This document shows positions 29,881 to 41,662 of a stretch of DNA of 64,000 bases, one piece after another. A model generated the notes under the pieces. The model did no database searches. It had not been told where the DNA came from and saw only the letters and a list, made by a program, of their open reading frames with translations. Source of the stretch: G964020055 sp964020055 (lineage in GTDB: Bacteria > Pseudomonadota > Alphaproteobacteria > WRAU01 > Hepatincolaceae); contig OZ026533.1 of the NCBI GenBank assembly GCA_964020055.1, positions 744,001 to 808,000 of the forward strand, in the 5' to 3' direction. A program made the translations under genes and the position numbers. Numbering within the stretch: position 1 is the first letter of the stretch; every line of letters begins with the position of its first letter.

Positions 29881-32800
29881 TTAACCACTAATATTTGAAT
29901 TTTTAGAAGCAATAATATTTAATACTTCTAAAATAGCCTCTGAAATATCTCTAGAATTCAAAATTTCTGTAATTAAAGAATCTATTGCATTAGCTATCAA
30001 ATTTAACTTTAAAGATTCATCTTTACTTGTGTCATTTATTCTCTCTAAAACGTTATCAATTTTAAAGTAAATATCCGCTCCTTTATCTGAATTATCTACA
30101 ATTTTATTTAAAGAAACTGTGATATTAGAAAGTAAATTTCTTAATTCATTCATATAAGAAGGATCACTTTGCAAATTGTTTCTAACCATAGTAGAGACTT
30201 GACTTGCAAAAGAATCTTTTAAACTAGATACCATAGATTGAATATTTTCAGAACTAGACAGTAAATTGTATTTTAAATCATCAGACTGATTCAAAGAACG
30301 CTTAGCAAAATCTTCAAACTTATTAATAAACAAAGCAATACTATCTACTAATTTGATTGTTTCTTCATGTACTTCAACTAGCTTATTATTAGAACCTAAC
30401 TTACCAGAAAAATTATTAATAAGTGTAGAAAGAACTTTTATATCAGAAGACAAGCCATTTATAAAAGATGAAAACTCTTTTCCATTTGAAGCAACAAGTC
30501 CTTTTAAACTATCTAAATTATTTGATAAATCTTTAAAAGAAGATGAGACCTCTATGATATTACCACCAACTTCTCTTATATTCTCAGAAACTGCTAGTAT
30601 AGCAGATATATTACCGGACATTACTTGAGTTACTTGAGCATTAACATCAGCTACTTCTAATTGTTTGAACATTATTTCATTAACATTAGATAAATTATTT
30701 GCAGCTTGCGCAAACGTTTGTGAAACATCTACAATTAAATCTTGCATATCTTTATATTTTTCTGAAACTTCAGATAAGAAACCATTTCTGTATTCGTCGA
30801 TATTACTTATATTTTGATGAACACCCTGCAATGTAGACAATTGATTTTTTAAAGCATCTTCAAAGCTATTTAATTTGTTCATAAAACCATGTGCTGATCC
30901 AGAGATAGAATCATTTACTTGCTCAAGCATAGCTGATAAATTCATAAAATAATCACCCTGTGAGTTTAAGGCTTGAACCATAGAGTTATTGATATTATCT
31001 AATCTTTCCGTATTATCTTGTGCTATCGATCTATTTTCATTCACAAAATTAGAAAAATGCTCTACAACAGTACCAAAATCATGAGTGTTAGCAGCAATAT
31101 AATTAAACGAATTCATTATATTATTTAATGCATTTTCAAAACCATTTGTGATATTCAAAATTTCTTGAGAGTAAATATCTTTTAACTGAGAAAACTCGAC
31201 CACAACTTCCTTCAAAGTATTTATCAAGTTTACCTCTTGCAGACTTTGACTCGCTAAAGATTGTTGCAAAGCAGAGAAACCTTGCATTACATTATCTATA
31301 AAAGATAACGAAGCTTCATGAGCAGAATACAACTGTTGAGATAAATTTTCCAATGCAGATAACTGAATACTAGTTTTATTATCCATAGATTGAATTGCTT
31401 CATTCATTCCACCAAACACAGAAAACAACTTTGAAACTTCATTAGTGCTATCCATAGTTGTTTCTACTAAGTTTGCTAAAAAAGGCGTCATTGTATCTAA
31501 CACATTAGACAGACCATTGATTTCAGATTGTAAAACATCAGCAACTCTAGCAGCATTAGTAATAGCATCTACATCACCTTGAAAAGTTTCTACTATAGCA
31601 TCAAATTGTTCCTTGAACTCTTGAAAATTAGAACTGAAAACTTTCATATCGTTTTGAACTGTAACAGACATATCAGAAAATCTAGCCATAGATTCACTAA
31701 CTACCTCTGATAAATGAACCACCCCATCTGCTACAACTTGCATATTGTCAGAATTATTGTTAGTAGTATCTATAACTTCTCTAAGAATATTTGTATTTTC
31801 TTGAACAGAAGAACTCATATCTTGCACAGTAACATCAACCGCATTTACAGTATTCACAACTTCAGACAATTGATCAACTACTACAGACGAGTTATTTAAA
31901 ATATCATTACTTAAAGAATTTCCAGTATCAAGCTGAGAATTTATTTCATTCAACACATCTTTAGTATCATTTATTGCAGCATTTACAGCTGTAACTGAAG
32001 TTGCAAATTGCTCACCTGACAAATTATTAGTAGATATATTATCTAATATGTCATTTGAGGTTTGAATTTCAGCTTTAACATCTTCCAACAAAGAAACCGA
32101 AGATGAGATTTCAGATAAAACATCCGAAACACTATTAAGAAGTTCTTCACCTTCTACAGTTTTATTAGATATTTCTTCTAGCTTATCAACAGCAATACTA
32201 ATTTCAGACTTAACTAAATCTATAGCATCAGTGGTTTTGTCAGTCGAATCCTCAACTAATTCATTAAGTCTATCTATAGAATTTACTGCTTCTGACGAAG
32301 AAGAGACTATAGAAGATATATTACGATTTAAAGACGTAAAGTTTTGTGAAAATTCTCCAACTGCATTTCTGTAACCTTCTAACTCATATGCTATATCATT
32401 CAAAAAGTCAGAATAATCTACAGCAACAAGTTTAGTTAAAATAGAATTTGATAATTCGTTAGATAAATACAAACCATTGATTAGACTATCAAAATCTGAT
32501 TTTAAATCAACAGAAAGAGAAACTAACTTATCAGAAATAAAAGAAACATCATCAGATAAGTTTTTAGTTAAATCATTAATAGCAGAAGAATTAGCAGCAA
32601 TTGTATTTATAGTAGACCTATAATCCCCAGAAACAACACTAGTCATTTTACTATCTAGCGAAATTAAAACTTTTCTTGCATCTAAAGAAACATTTACATG
32701 ATCGACAACAGAATTAACCAAGCTACTAGCATTAGCATCCAAAGATGACAAAAGCTCTTTAGAATTCATCTCTACATCTAATATATCTGAAGAAGTATTT

Positions 32801-34359
32801 AAAATTTTATTTAAAGTATTTGATGCATCAGAATTATGCTTCAAATTATCAATAGAAACCTGGTAAGTACGCTGCAAATTACCAGCAACGTCATTTAAGA
32901 AACCAGACGATACATTAGACACATTCAAAATATCAGATAAACTTTGACTTTGCACCGCTCCTATAGTTGCTATATCTAACAACACAGATACACCTTCAGA
33001 AGACTTCATAACAATATCACTCAAAGCATTGTTTTGAGAAATGTTTTCTCCTAAAACACTAGATAAATTATCAGAAACATTGTCAGTTATATGTACAACT
33101 TCCCCTAACTGACCCGAAATGTTTTGAATGACAGGAGCAATTTTTTCTGAAATATCCAAAGATTTTCTGTTCGAATTCGACGAATCTAACGTGTTACTTG
33201 AAATAGTAGAAGCAACCTCTGTTAACTCATCAACAATATCAACTCCATCTACCGAAGCCCCAGCTATAACATTAAGAAGCTTAACAACATTATTATCTAA
33301 ATAATTCATAATATCATCGCAATTACGATTTAAGACATCTTCAACTGTAGTTACCACCTTCGGTATAGCAGACAAATACTCGATCACTTCTGGAATCTTA
33401 TCTGCAAAACTTGAAACTGCTTCATAATGCTCTGTCATAACAGAAAGTAACTTATCTTGTCTTTCTTGAGTACGAACTATGATTTTAGACATTGCGAAAA
33501 TACCATCTGCTATAACATCCAGTCTTTCAGCTAAACCGTTATATAACTTAGCAAAAGATTCGTCTAAAGAAATCAAAATATCTTTAGCTTCAATTTTGTT
33601 TGGATCGGCATCAATTAACGTAACACCTGCAGTTAAGTAATTCTGCAATTTATTCGTAAAAGTCTTTAATTTATATTCACAAACAAACACAGAGTAATTT
33701 GAAATCAAACTTGACGCCAAAGCAAACAACGATGCAGAAAACGCTATAGACATACCTTTTAAAGGCTCAGCAAATAATTTTACTAGTGCTAATATATCTA
33801 AATTCCCAACATCAGAAACTGCAGCTAACGCATTACCAACACCATCTATCGTTTCCAACAACCCAACGAATGTTCCTAACAAACCTAAAATAGTAAATAT
33901 ACCAGCAATAAACTTCACAGGAGCTAAAACCCTAGCTCCATTTTCCCTAACAGTAGAAACAACTACTAAAGAATCAGAATAACTTACAGATAACTTACCT
34001 GCCCTCATTGAAGAAGATAATATCTTTGAAACTACAGGACTATCAACCAGAGTACCTGCTATAGTGGAAGAAACGTAAAGAGCTTGCTTCCTAGTTTTAC
34101 CACCTTCACCACCAGAAGAAAGAGGTGAATTAACTGAAGTAAGAAGCTTGTTTAATATTCTAGAACTACGACCAAAATAAGATAAGACACCTAAAGACCA
34201 AAATGTAGCAAATATAAATAAAGCAATGATAAAACCGTTCAAATATATGTTAGATTCCATATAAAGAAAGATAATTTCTGCATTAGCTACCACACCAACA
34301 ACTAAAAGCAGCAACGTAACAATAAAATGCAGTGGAAAAAAATTCATTCTTAAAGACAT
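29881..34359 (-). CDS. MotA/ZorA/SiiB-like proton channel with about 1,260-residue helical tail
   Basis: The 1,492-residue protein has four membrane segments near residues 10-27, 41-60, 146-169 and 202-226. The third and fourth carry the MotA/TolQ/ExbB signature: FTILGLLGTFVGLLETI and EPLKGMSIAFSASLFALASSLIS. Everything after about residue 230 is predicted helical, rich in Ser, Asn, Asp, Val and Leu, and resembles a very long methyl-accepting-receptor-like or ZorA-like tail. It lacks Gly-rich and Pro-rich parts and has many repeats of the D-x-L-x-x-V-S type. In ZorA-type stators the tail extends into the cytoplasm; here it is much longer than usual. It is the first gene of the operon. The proton flow it would carry, with the MotB-like partner, may drive or gate export or release of the giant proteins. 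This is inference from SPI-4. Confidence 0.85.
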   Translation of the reverse strand: MSLRMNFFPLHFIVTLLLLVVGVVANAEIIFLYMESNIYLNGFIIALFIFATFWSLGVLSYFGRSSRILNKLLTSVNSPLSSGGEGGKTRKQALYVSSTIAGTLVDSPVVSKILSSSMRAGKLSVSYSDSLVVVSTVRENGARVLAPVKFIAGIFTILGLLGTFVGLLETIDGVGNALAAVSDVGNLDILALVKLFAEPLKGMSIAFSASLFALASSLISNYSVFVCEYKLKTFTNKLQNYLTAGVTLIDADPNKIEAKDILISLDESFAKLYNGLAERLDVIADGIFAMSKIIVRTQERQDKLLSVMTEHYEAVSSFADKIPEVIEYLSAIPKVVTTVEDVLNRNCDDIMNYLDNNVVKLLNVIAGASVDGVDIVDELTEVASTISSNTLDSSNSNRKSLDISEKIAPVIQNISGQLGEVVHITDNVSDNLSSVLGENISQNNALSDIVMKSSEGVSVLLDIATIGAVQSQSLSDILNVSNVSSGFLNDVAGNLQRTYQVSIDNLKHNSDASNTLNKILNTSSDILDVEMNSKELLSSLDANASSLVNSVVDHVNVSLDARKVLISLDSKMTSVVSGDYRSTINTIAANSSAINDLTKNLSDDVSFISDKLVSLSVDLKSDFDSLINGLYLSNELSNSILTKLVAVDYSDFLNDIAYELEGYRNAVGEFSQNFTSLNRNISSIVSSSSEAVNSIDRLNELVEDSTDKTTDAIDLVKSEISIAVDKLEEISNKTVEGEELLNSVSDVLSEISSSVSLLEDVKAEIQTSNDILDNISTNNLSGEQFATSVTAVNAAINDTKDVLNEINSQLDTGNSLSNDILNNSSVVVDQLSEVVNTVNAVDVTVQDMSSSVQENTNILREVIDTTNNNSDNMQVVADGVVHLSEVVSESMARFSDMSVTVQNDMKVFSSNFQEFKEQFDAIVETFQGDVDAITNAARVADVLQSEINGLSNVLDTMTPFLANLVETTMDSTNEVSKLFSVFGGMNEAIQSMDNKTSIQLSALENLSQQLYSAHEASLSFIDNVMQGFSALQQSLASQSLQEVNLINTLKEVVVEFSQLKDIYSQEILNITNGFENALNNIMNSFNYIAANTHDFGTVVEHFSNFVNENRSIAQDNTERLDNINNSMVQALNSQGDYFMNLSAMLEQVNDSISGSAHGFMNKLNSFEDALKNQLSTLQGVHQNISNIDEYRNGFLSEVSEKYKDMQDLIVDVSQTFAQAANNLSNVNEIMFKQLEVADVNAQVTQVMSGNISAILAVSENIREVGGNIIEVSSSFKDLSNNLDSLKGLVASNGKEFSSFINGLSSDIKVLSTLINNFSGKLGSNNKLVEVHEETIKLVDSIALFINKFEDFAKRSLNQSDDLKYNLLSSSENIQSMVSSLKDSFASQVSTMVRNNLQSDPSYMNELRNLLSNITVSLNKIVDNSDKGADIYFKIDNVLERINDTSKDESLKLNLIANAIDSLITEILNSRDISEAILEVLNIIASKNSNISG

Positions 34360-34429
34360 ATCACAATCTCTTTACTATTATAATTATTAAAAAGTGCAAT
34401 GCCTAAAACAGCAATGCATACTTTGTAAT

Positions 34430-34458
34430 ATTTTACATTACATTGTAAAAACTTTCAA
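34430..34458 (-). promoter_or_regulatory. Likely promoter of the secretion operon
   Basis: On the minus strand, TTGAAA (34453-34458), a 17-base spacer and TAAAAT (34430-34435) face the MotA-like gene, leaving a leader of about 65 bases. Just downstream, GCATTGC occurs twice 15 bases apart (34396-34402 and 34411-34417), a possible operator. The match is good, but AT-rich sequence gives chance hits. Confidence 0.5.
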
Positions 34459-34483
34459 CATAATTATCAGAGATATAATAACC

Positions 34484-34861
34484 TTATTTTTGGTTACTAT
34501 ACTCAACTTTTATATCTGAAACTTTGAATAAATAACCGTTATCATTTATAATTAAGGCTTCTTTGATTTGTATAGTGTTTTTAGGATTATTTCTTTTTAT
34601 AAAGCAAGTAGCTGTTGCCTTAAAATCATTGTCATAAAGTAATAAAAGTTCTGATTTCACGTATAGTAATGAATGACGATTAGAAAATTCATAACGTAAT
34701 AGTTTAAAAGGAGTAGAAACTTTACTTTGTACAACTTTAGAACAAACCAAAGCTGCTTGAATTGGTTTGATTGATGGTCCTTTTGTATTTAAATAAAAAA
34801 AAGATCCAAAAACTAATAAACAACAAGATAGAATAATCAAAACTAAAGTATTCAGGTTCAT
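34484..34861 (-). CDS. Small membrane-anchored hypothetical protein
   Basis: I do not recognise this 125-residue protein. It has one N-terminal hydrophobic segment (about residues 5-24), which could be a membrane anchor or an uncleaved signal, and then a beta-rich soluble part containing two cysteines (ALVCSKVV and ATCFIK). AGGTG upstream of the ATG supports the start. The gene lies between gpt (41 bases upstream) and the secretion operon (124 bases downstream), all on the minus strand. The domain would probably be periplasmic. A link to the secretion system is possible but not shown. Confidence 0.7.
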   Translation of the reverse strand: MNLNTLVLIILSCCLLVFGSFFYLNTKGPSIKPIQAALVCSKVVQSKVSTPFKLLRYEFSNRHSLLYVKSELLLLYDNDFKATATCFIKRNNPKNTIQIKEALIINDNGYLFKVSDIKVEYSNQK

Positions 34862-34902
34862 GATACACCTACTATATTTTAGAATATTATATAATATTTA
34901 TA

Positions 34903-35352
34903 TTACTCATTTTCCCATGGGAAGTAAATCCAAGAATTAGGATTGTGTTTTTCAACATAACCATTTATTAAATCAGTATCTATTTTGGTTATTAAAGAAT
35001 AAAAACTTGCATGTGGTAAAACTGTTTTTATATATTCTAAAGTTTGCCCTGTATCTACTAACTCATCTACTACTAACCAACCTGTACCTAAATCTTTCAT
35101 TGCATTTGTTGGTAATGATAATATTTTCATATCTTTCATCTGACATTCTTCTTCATAGCTACATATAGCTATTGTTTCTATATTTCTTATGTTAAGTTCT
35201 GAAGCTACTATTGCACTTGGTATCAAACCTCCTCGTGTAACTGTAACTAAACCTTTTATCTCTGGATGGTTAGATTTTATTATTTCTATAAGATTTTTTG
35301 ATAGTTTGTGGATATCTTCCCACGATAAATATATTTTTTCAATTTCAGACAT
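34903..35352 (-). CDS. gpt: Xanthine/guanine phosphoribosyltransferase
   Basis: From the ATG at 35352 the protein has 149 residues, close to the length of Gpt. An in-frame TTG at 35373 would add seven residues but lacks a ribosome binding site, whereas AAGGTAG stands before the chosen ATG. The sequence begins IEKIYLSWEDIHKLSKNL, has VTVTRGGLIPSAIVASEL, and the PRPP-binding loop WLVVDELVDTGQT. The enzyme salvages guanine, xanthine and, less well, hypoxanthine to nucleotides using PRPP, at the cytoplasmic side of the membrane. The C-terminal NSWIYFPWE is typical of Gpt. Confidence 0.93.
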   Translation of the reverse strand: MSEIEKIYLSWEDIHKLSKNLIEIIKSNHPEIKGLVTVTRGGLIPSAIVASELNIRNIETIAICSYEEECQMKDMKILSLPTNAMKDLGTGWLVVDELVDTGQTLEYIKTVLPHASFYSLITKIDTDLINGYVEKHNPNSWIYFPWENE

Positions 35353-35676
35353 AGCTACCTTAATAAAATTCAATAAATTGATATATTATACATTTTCGGT
35401 ATAAATAACAATCTTATTTTTATTTGCCTTTAAAATATTTTTTATTATTTACACATCTTAAAATAACTATAAAAATCAAGTTTATAAAATAATTAAAAGC
35501 TAATGTATCAAGTTTAATTATAGATGTTTGTTTAAAACAAAATATAATATATTCATCTAAACAATAGCATGTATCAATAGTGAAAACTATTTTGATTATA
35601 ATGATTTAAAGGATATAAGTAAGAAAATGTTAACAATTAAGAAAGTGTAGAGTAAGAGATTTATTTCTATCTAATA
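35353..35676. other. AT-rich intergenic stretch between gpt and 5S rRNA
   Basis: No coding frame, tRNA or clear hairpin terminator was seen here. The rRNA transcript must end in this region, but I found no convincing stem followed by a T-run on the minus strand. Confidence 0.5.
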
Positions 35677-35794
35677 GGTTTGGCAACGACCTTATCTTCC
35701 GTGCCTTAAGACACAGTACCCTCGGCGCTAAGGCTTTTCACTGTTGAGTTCGGTATGGGATCAAGTGTTGCATCCTTGCTATAATCACCAAACC
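35677..35794 (-). rRNA. rrf: 5S ribosomal RNA
   Basis: On the minus strand the sequence begins GGTTTGGTGATTATAGC and ends with the complementary CCAAACC, giving helix I. Inside are the conserved CCCATACCGAACTC and the loop E region. The flanks (TAGATAGAAATAAG on one side, its complement on the other) extend the terminal helix into a processing stem. The length of about 118 bases is normal. It follows 23S on the same strand. Ends are approximate. Confidence 0.95.
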
Positions 35795-35876
35795 AACTAG
35801 ATAGAAATAAGAATATATATACTTTAACACCCTATTGGAATGTCATTAAACTAAGCAATAATTATGATATTTAACA

Positions 35877-38668
<2,792 letters not shown>

Positions 38669-38846
38669 CTATCACCAAACTCAGTTCAATTTCTACTCTC
38701 CAATAAAGTATTATTTATATTGGATATATATATTCTTTTCTCTTTCAATCCATAACTCTCGCCACAGATCAAATTCTCTACTTCTTTACTTAATCGATAA
38801 CTCCCTCAGACACTCTGAAACTCTCAGAGCCCCCTCGGACTTAGAT

Positions 38847-38875
38847 ATAGTATATCATCACAACTTCATTGTCAA
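38847..38875 (-). promoter_or_regulatory. Promoter of the 23S-5S unit
   Basis: On the minus strand TTGACA (38870-38875), a 17-base spacer and TACTAT (38847-38852) face 23S; TATACT with a 15-base spacer is an alternative -10. This leaves a leader of about 190 bases before the processing stem. It implies that 23S-5S is transcribed independently of 16S. Confidence 0.7.
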
Positions 38876-39004
38876 CTCTTTTATCTCTCTTCTTCAAACT
38901 TCCCTTTATTCCTTCTTTTCTTCTCTCTTTTATTATATAATATCTTCGTGATATGATTCTTTTTATCACTACATACCTAATATTTAATTCAATTTTGTGA
39001 GACG

Positions 39005-39451
39005 ATGCCTATTTGTTTATATATAATTATAATTTGTACTATTTTATTTTTCTTGTTTAAAGTTGTTTCTAACACTATGCTTGCAGATCAAGGTATTATT
39101 ACTGAAGTAGGGTTTACTAACCACGATTTAGCATGGAAAGTAATTTCTTCTTATAAATTATATTATTTATGGGATTCATCTTTTAATTTTATTAAAAACT
39201 CAGAAGTTATCGTTCTTGAATATATCGATATGACTTCATTCAAATTTACTGTTAAAGATACCAACAATATAATGCAAACATGGCATTTTTATTTTGATAA
39301 AAAGAAAAATCTTATTACTATAAAAAAAATTCTTCCTTTAGAAATTAAATGGTATAACTACATAACTTATTACAAAAATAAAAAAAGTGTTATGCTACTT
39401 GCATCAAATTTCAAAAAGGCTGAAAAAGGATTACTATCTGAAACAGAATAG
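39005..39451 (+). CDS. Hypothetical protein upstream of comEC
   Basis: I do not recognise this 148-residue protein. It starts with a hydrophobic segment (CLYIIIICTILFFLFKVV), either an anchor or a signal, followed by a small soluble domain with alternating hydrophobic and charged residues (VIVLEYIDMTSFKFTVKD, WHFYFDKKKNLITIKKI). It ends 27 bases before the comEC-like gene on the same strand and is probably co-transcribed with it. The divergent 23S promoter lies about 130 bases upstream. Confidence 0.65.
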   Translation: MPICLYIIIICTILFFLFKVVSNTMLADQGIITEVGFTNHDLAWKVISSYKLYYLWDSSFNFIKNSEVIVLEYIDMTSFKFTVKDTNNIMQTWHFYFDKKKNLITIKKILPLEIKWYNYITYYKNKKSVMLLASNFKKAEKGLLSETE

Positions 39452-39478
39452 TTTGTAGTATTCAATTTTTGACATATT

Positions 39479-41455
39479 ATGTTTTTAATATCATCTGTAT
39501 GTTATTTATTTTCAATTTTTATATGCATTTATTTTGATTTTAATATCAATTTATTTATATTTCCTCTTGTTTTAGCAATTATTATATTATTCTTATTTGC
39601 TAAAAAATATACATATATCAAAGAACTTTCTATATTATATTGTTTTTTGATACTAGGTTATAGTGTATCTTTTTTTCAACATTATTCCTTTGATGCAACT
39701 TTACTGAATAAAACTATTATGTATAAGCACATGTATGCAACTGTATACAATATTGAAAAATCTTATTATTACAATACATCTAAAATTTATATAACAGATA
39801 TTCAAATTTCTGGAAATAAAGTCAAAGCTTTGGTATTACCAAGTTATGCTAGAATGCAATATAAAGGAAATACTATCATAAACGTTGGTGATGTTATTTC
39901 TTTTACAGGTAATTTATACCCTATTTCAAAACAATTAAAACCGTTTGGTTTTAATTTATATAATGCTTATTTTTATAACAAAATAGGAGCAACTGGCTTT
40001 ATAAATAAGAATATTGATATAATTACAAATATCAAAATTGAAAATTTTACAGATAAATTTTTTAATCAAATTGACATTTTTAAAGATTATTTATCAAATC
40101 AAATACGGAGTTCGCTGAAAAATGATAGATTGGCAACTTTCTTAATTGCTATAACTTTGGGGTCTTACACTTTACCTCCCCATGATGATATGATTAATTT
40201 ACAAAATTCATCCCTTGCACATATAATTTCTATTTCTGGATATCATATTAGTTTGATATCTATAATATTGTTTTTTTGTTTCAAAAAAATTCTATCTTTT
40301 AGTACTTCATTTTCTTTGAGATTTGATAATAAAAAAGTAGCTGCTTTTTTAACAATGACCCTTATAATTGCCTATTCATTTATTGTTGGTTCTAATACCC
40401 CTGCTTTAAGAGCTGTTATTGCTGATATTATGGTCTGTTTAGCTGTTATCTTAGGCTTTAGAGTTATTTCTTTAAACACATTGTTTTTGGCGGCTGTAGT
40501 ATTGGTATCATATAATATTTATATTATTTTTTCTGCTTCTTTTTTATTATCTTTTTTTGCTACTTTAGCAATTATTTTATTGATGCAAAGCCCTTTAGCA
40601 TATAAAAAAATACAATATTTGAGCCAGAAAAAACTTTGGTATAAAATGATTTTTATTATTTTATTTTCTATGCTACTTACTGCAATTGTTGAAATAACTA
40701 TATCTCCTATATTAGCTTTTTATTTTTCTAATGTATCTTTATTAGGTAGTTTGAGTAATCTTGTATGCGAACCTGTTTTTTCTTTTATTGTAATGCCTTT
40801 TATGATTTTGTATTACATAACTCCAAGTTTTATAGCTATCTATTTCTTGAAGATTGCAAGTTATGGAATGGAATTTATATTATATATAGCAAAAATAACA
40901 TCGGCTTCTGAATATTCTATAGCTTTTGTTCCATTTTATCCAGATTACATTTTTACAATTATATTATTATCCATAGTATTATTTGCTGTTTTCTATAAAT
41001 ACAAAATCAAATATACTTTTGTTACTGTTATGATAATCGCCCAATTTTATTATCTGTTTGCAATTAAAACACCAGATATCATTATTTCACCTAATTTTTC
41101 TACTATTGCATTTTTTAGAAATAACACTGTCACATATTATAAAAATCCTAATAAATTTTTACACAGTACTTGGTTTGGTAATAAAATACAGGCTATATCT
41201 AGAAAAAATGACACATTATTTAATTGTATCAAAGATTCTTGTGTAACTAGCCTTAAAGATTATAAGATCTCTATAAGTGACACTTATGAAGATTTATACG
41301 AAGATTGCTCCAATTCTGATTTGATTTTATTTATCGGATATTCCCATGATTTTTGTGCTCACTCACAAATAATTGATTTTACCAAGATAAAAAATAACTA
41401 TGCTTTTATATATTTAGATAGAAACAAACCTTATATAAAATATCTAAAAGAATAA
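39479..41455 (+). CDS. ComEC/Rec2-family membrane protein
   Basis: The 658-residue protein has several N-terminal membrane helices, an OB-like extracytoplasmic segment (about 80-190: the DUF4131 region, with VLPSYARMQYKGNTIINVGDVISFTGNL), and then the competence domain. That domain carries the family signature SSLAHIISISGYHISLI near residue 245 and GSNTPALRAVIADIM near residue 300. ComEC forms the inner-membrane channel for single-stranded DNA in natural transformation. The C-terminal metallo-beta-lactamase domain of many ComEC proteins is absent: the last 150 residues have no HxHxDH motif. Such shorter ComEC proteins are common. Whether the cell is competent cannot be judged from this gene alone. 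Confidence 0.9.
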   Translation: MFLISSVCYLFSIFICIYFDFNINLFIFPLVLAIIILFLFAKKYTYIKELSILYCFLILGYSVSFFQHYSFDATLLNKTIMYKHMYATVYNIEKSYYYNTSKIYITDIQISGNKVKALVLPSYARMQYKGNTIINVGDVISFTGNLYPISKQLKPFGFNLYNAYFYNKIGATGFINKNIDIITNIKIENFTDKFFNQIDIFKDYLSNQIRSSLKNDRLATFLIAITLGSYTLPPHDDMINLQNSSLAHIISISGYHISLISIILFFCFKKILSFSTSFSLRFDNKKVAAFLTMTLIIAYSFIVGSNTPALRAVIADIMVCLAVILGFRVISLNTLFLAAVVLVSYNIYIIFSASFLLSFFATLAIILLMQSPLAYKKIQYLSQKKLWYKMIFIILFSMLLTAIVEITISPILAFYFSNVSLLGSLSNLVCEPVFSFIVMPFMILYYITPSFIAIYFLKIASYGMEFILYIAKITSASEYSIAFVPFYPDYIFTIILLSIVLFAVFYKYKIKYTFVTVMIIAQFYYLFAIKTPDIIISPNFSTIAFFRNNTVTYYKNPNKFLHSTWFGNKIQAISRKNDTLFNCIKDSCVTSLKDYKISISDTYEDLYEDCSNSDLILFIGYSHDFCAHSQIIDFTKIKNNYAFIYLDRNKPYIKYLKE

Positions 41456-41460
41456 ATATC

Positions 41461-41489
41461 TTGATTTCTACACTATAGTATACTATTAT
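41461..41489 (+). promoter_or_regulatory. Possible tRNA-Ser promoter
   Basis: TTGATT, a 17-base spacer and TATTAT (41484-41489) lie directly before the tRNA, starting six bases after the comEC stop. The predicted start site would be very close to the mature 5' end of the tRNA, which is a little short for a leader. Confidence 0.35.
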
Positions 41490-41496
41490 AATCCTT

Positions 41497-41584
41497 GGAT
41501 AGATGGCTGAGCGGTTGAAAGCACCGGTCTTGAAAACCGGCGAAGGTAACACTTTCGGGGGTTCGAATCCCTCTCTATCCGCCA
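41497..41584 (+). tRNA. tRNA-Ser (anticodon UGA), CCA encoded
   Basis: The acceptor stem GGATAGA pairs with TCTATCC, followed by G and an encoded CCA. The D region is GGCTGAGCGGTTGAAAG. The anticodon arm CCGGTCTTGAAAACCGG gives anticodon TGA, which reads UCA-type serine codons. A long variable arm and the T arm GGGGGTTCGAATCCCT complete a class II tRNA of 88 bases. Confidence 0.97.
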
Positions 41585-41662
41585 TTTAATGGTGGATTTT
41601 ATTTCTTTTTTATTTCTTTTAAAAATTTTTCATTTTTACTCTTCAAATCTAAATATCTTTTT

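Noticed and set aside
28752..34359. Zorya-type anti-phage system (ZorA/ZorB)
   Set aside because: The pair looks ZorA/ZorB-like, but no ZorC, ZorD or ZorE gene is nearby. The MotB-like gene overlaps the TolC-like gene, which ties it to type I secretion.
28752..34359. Flagellar motor MotA/MotB
   Set aside because: No flagellar gene is present in the window, and the channel protein carries a huge tail unlike MotA.
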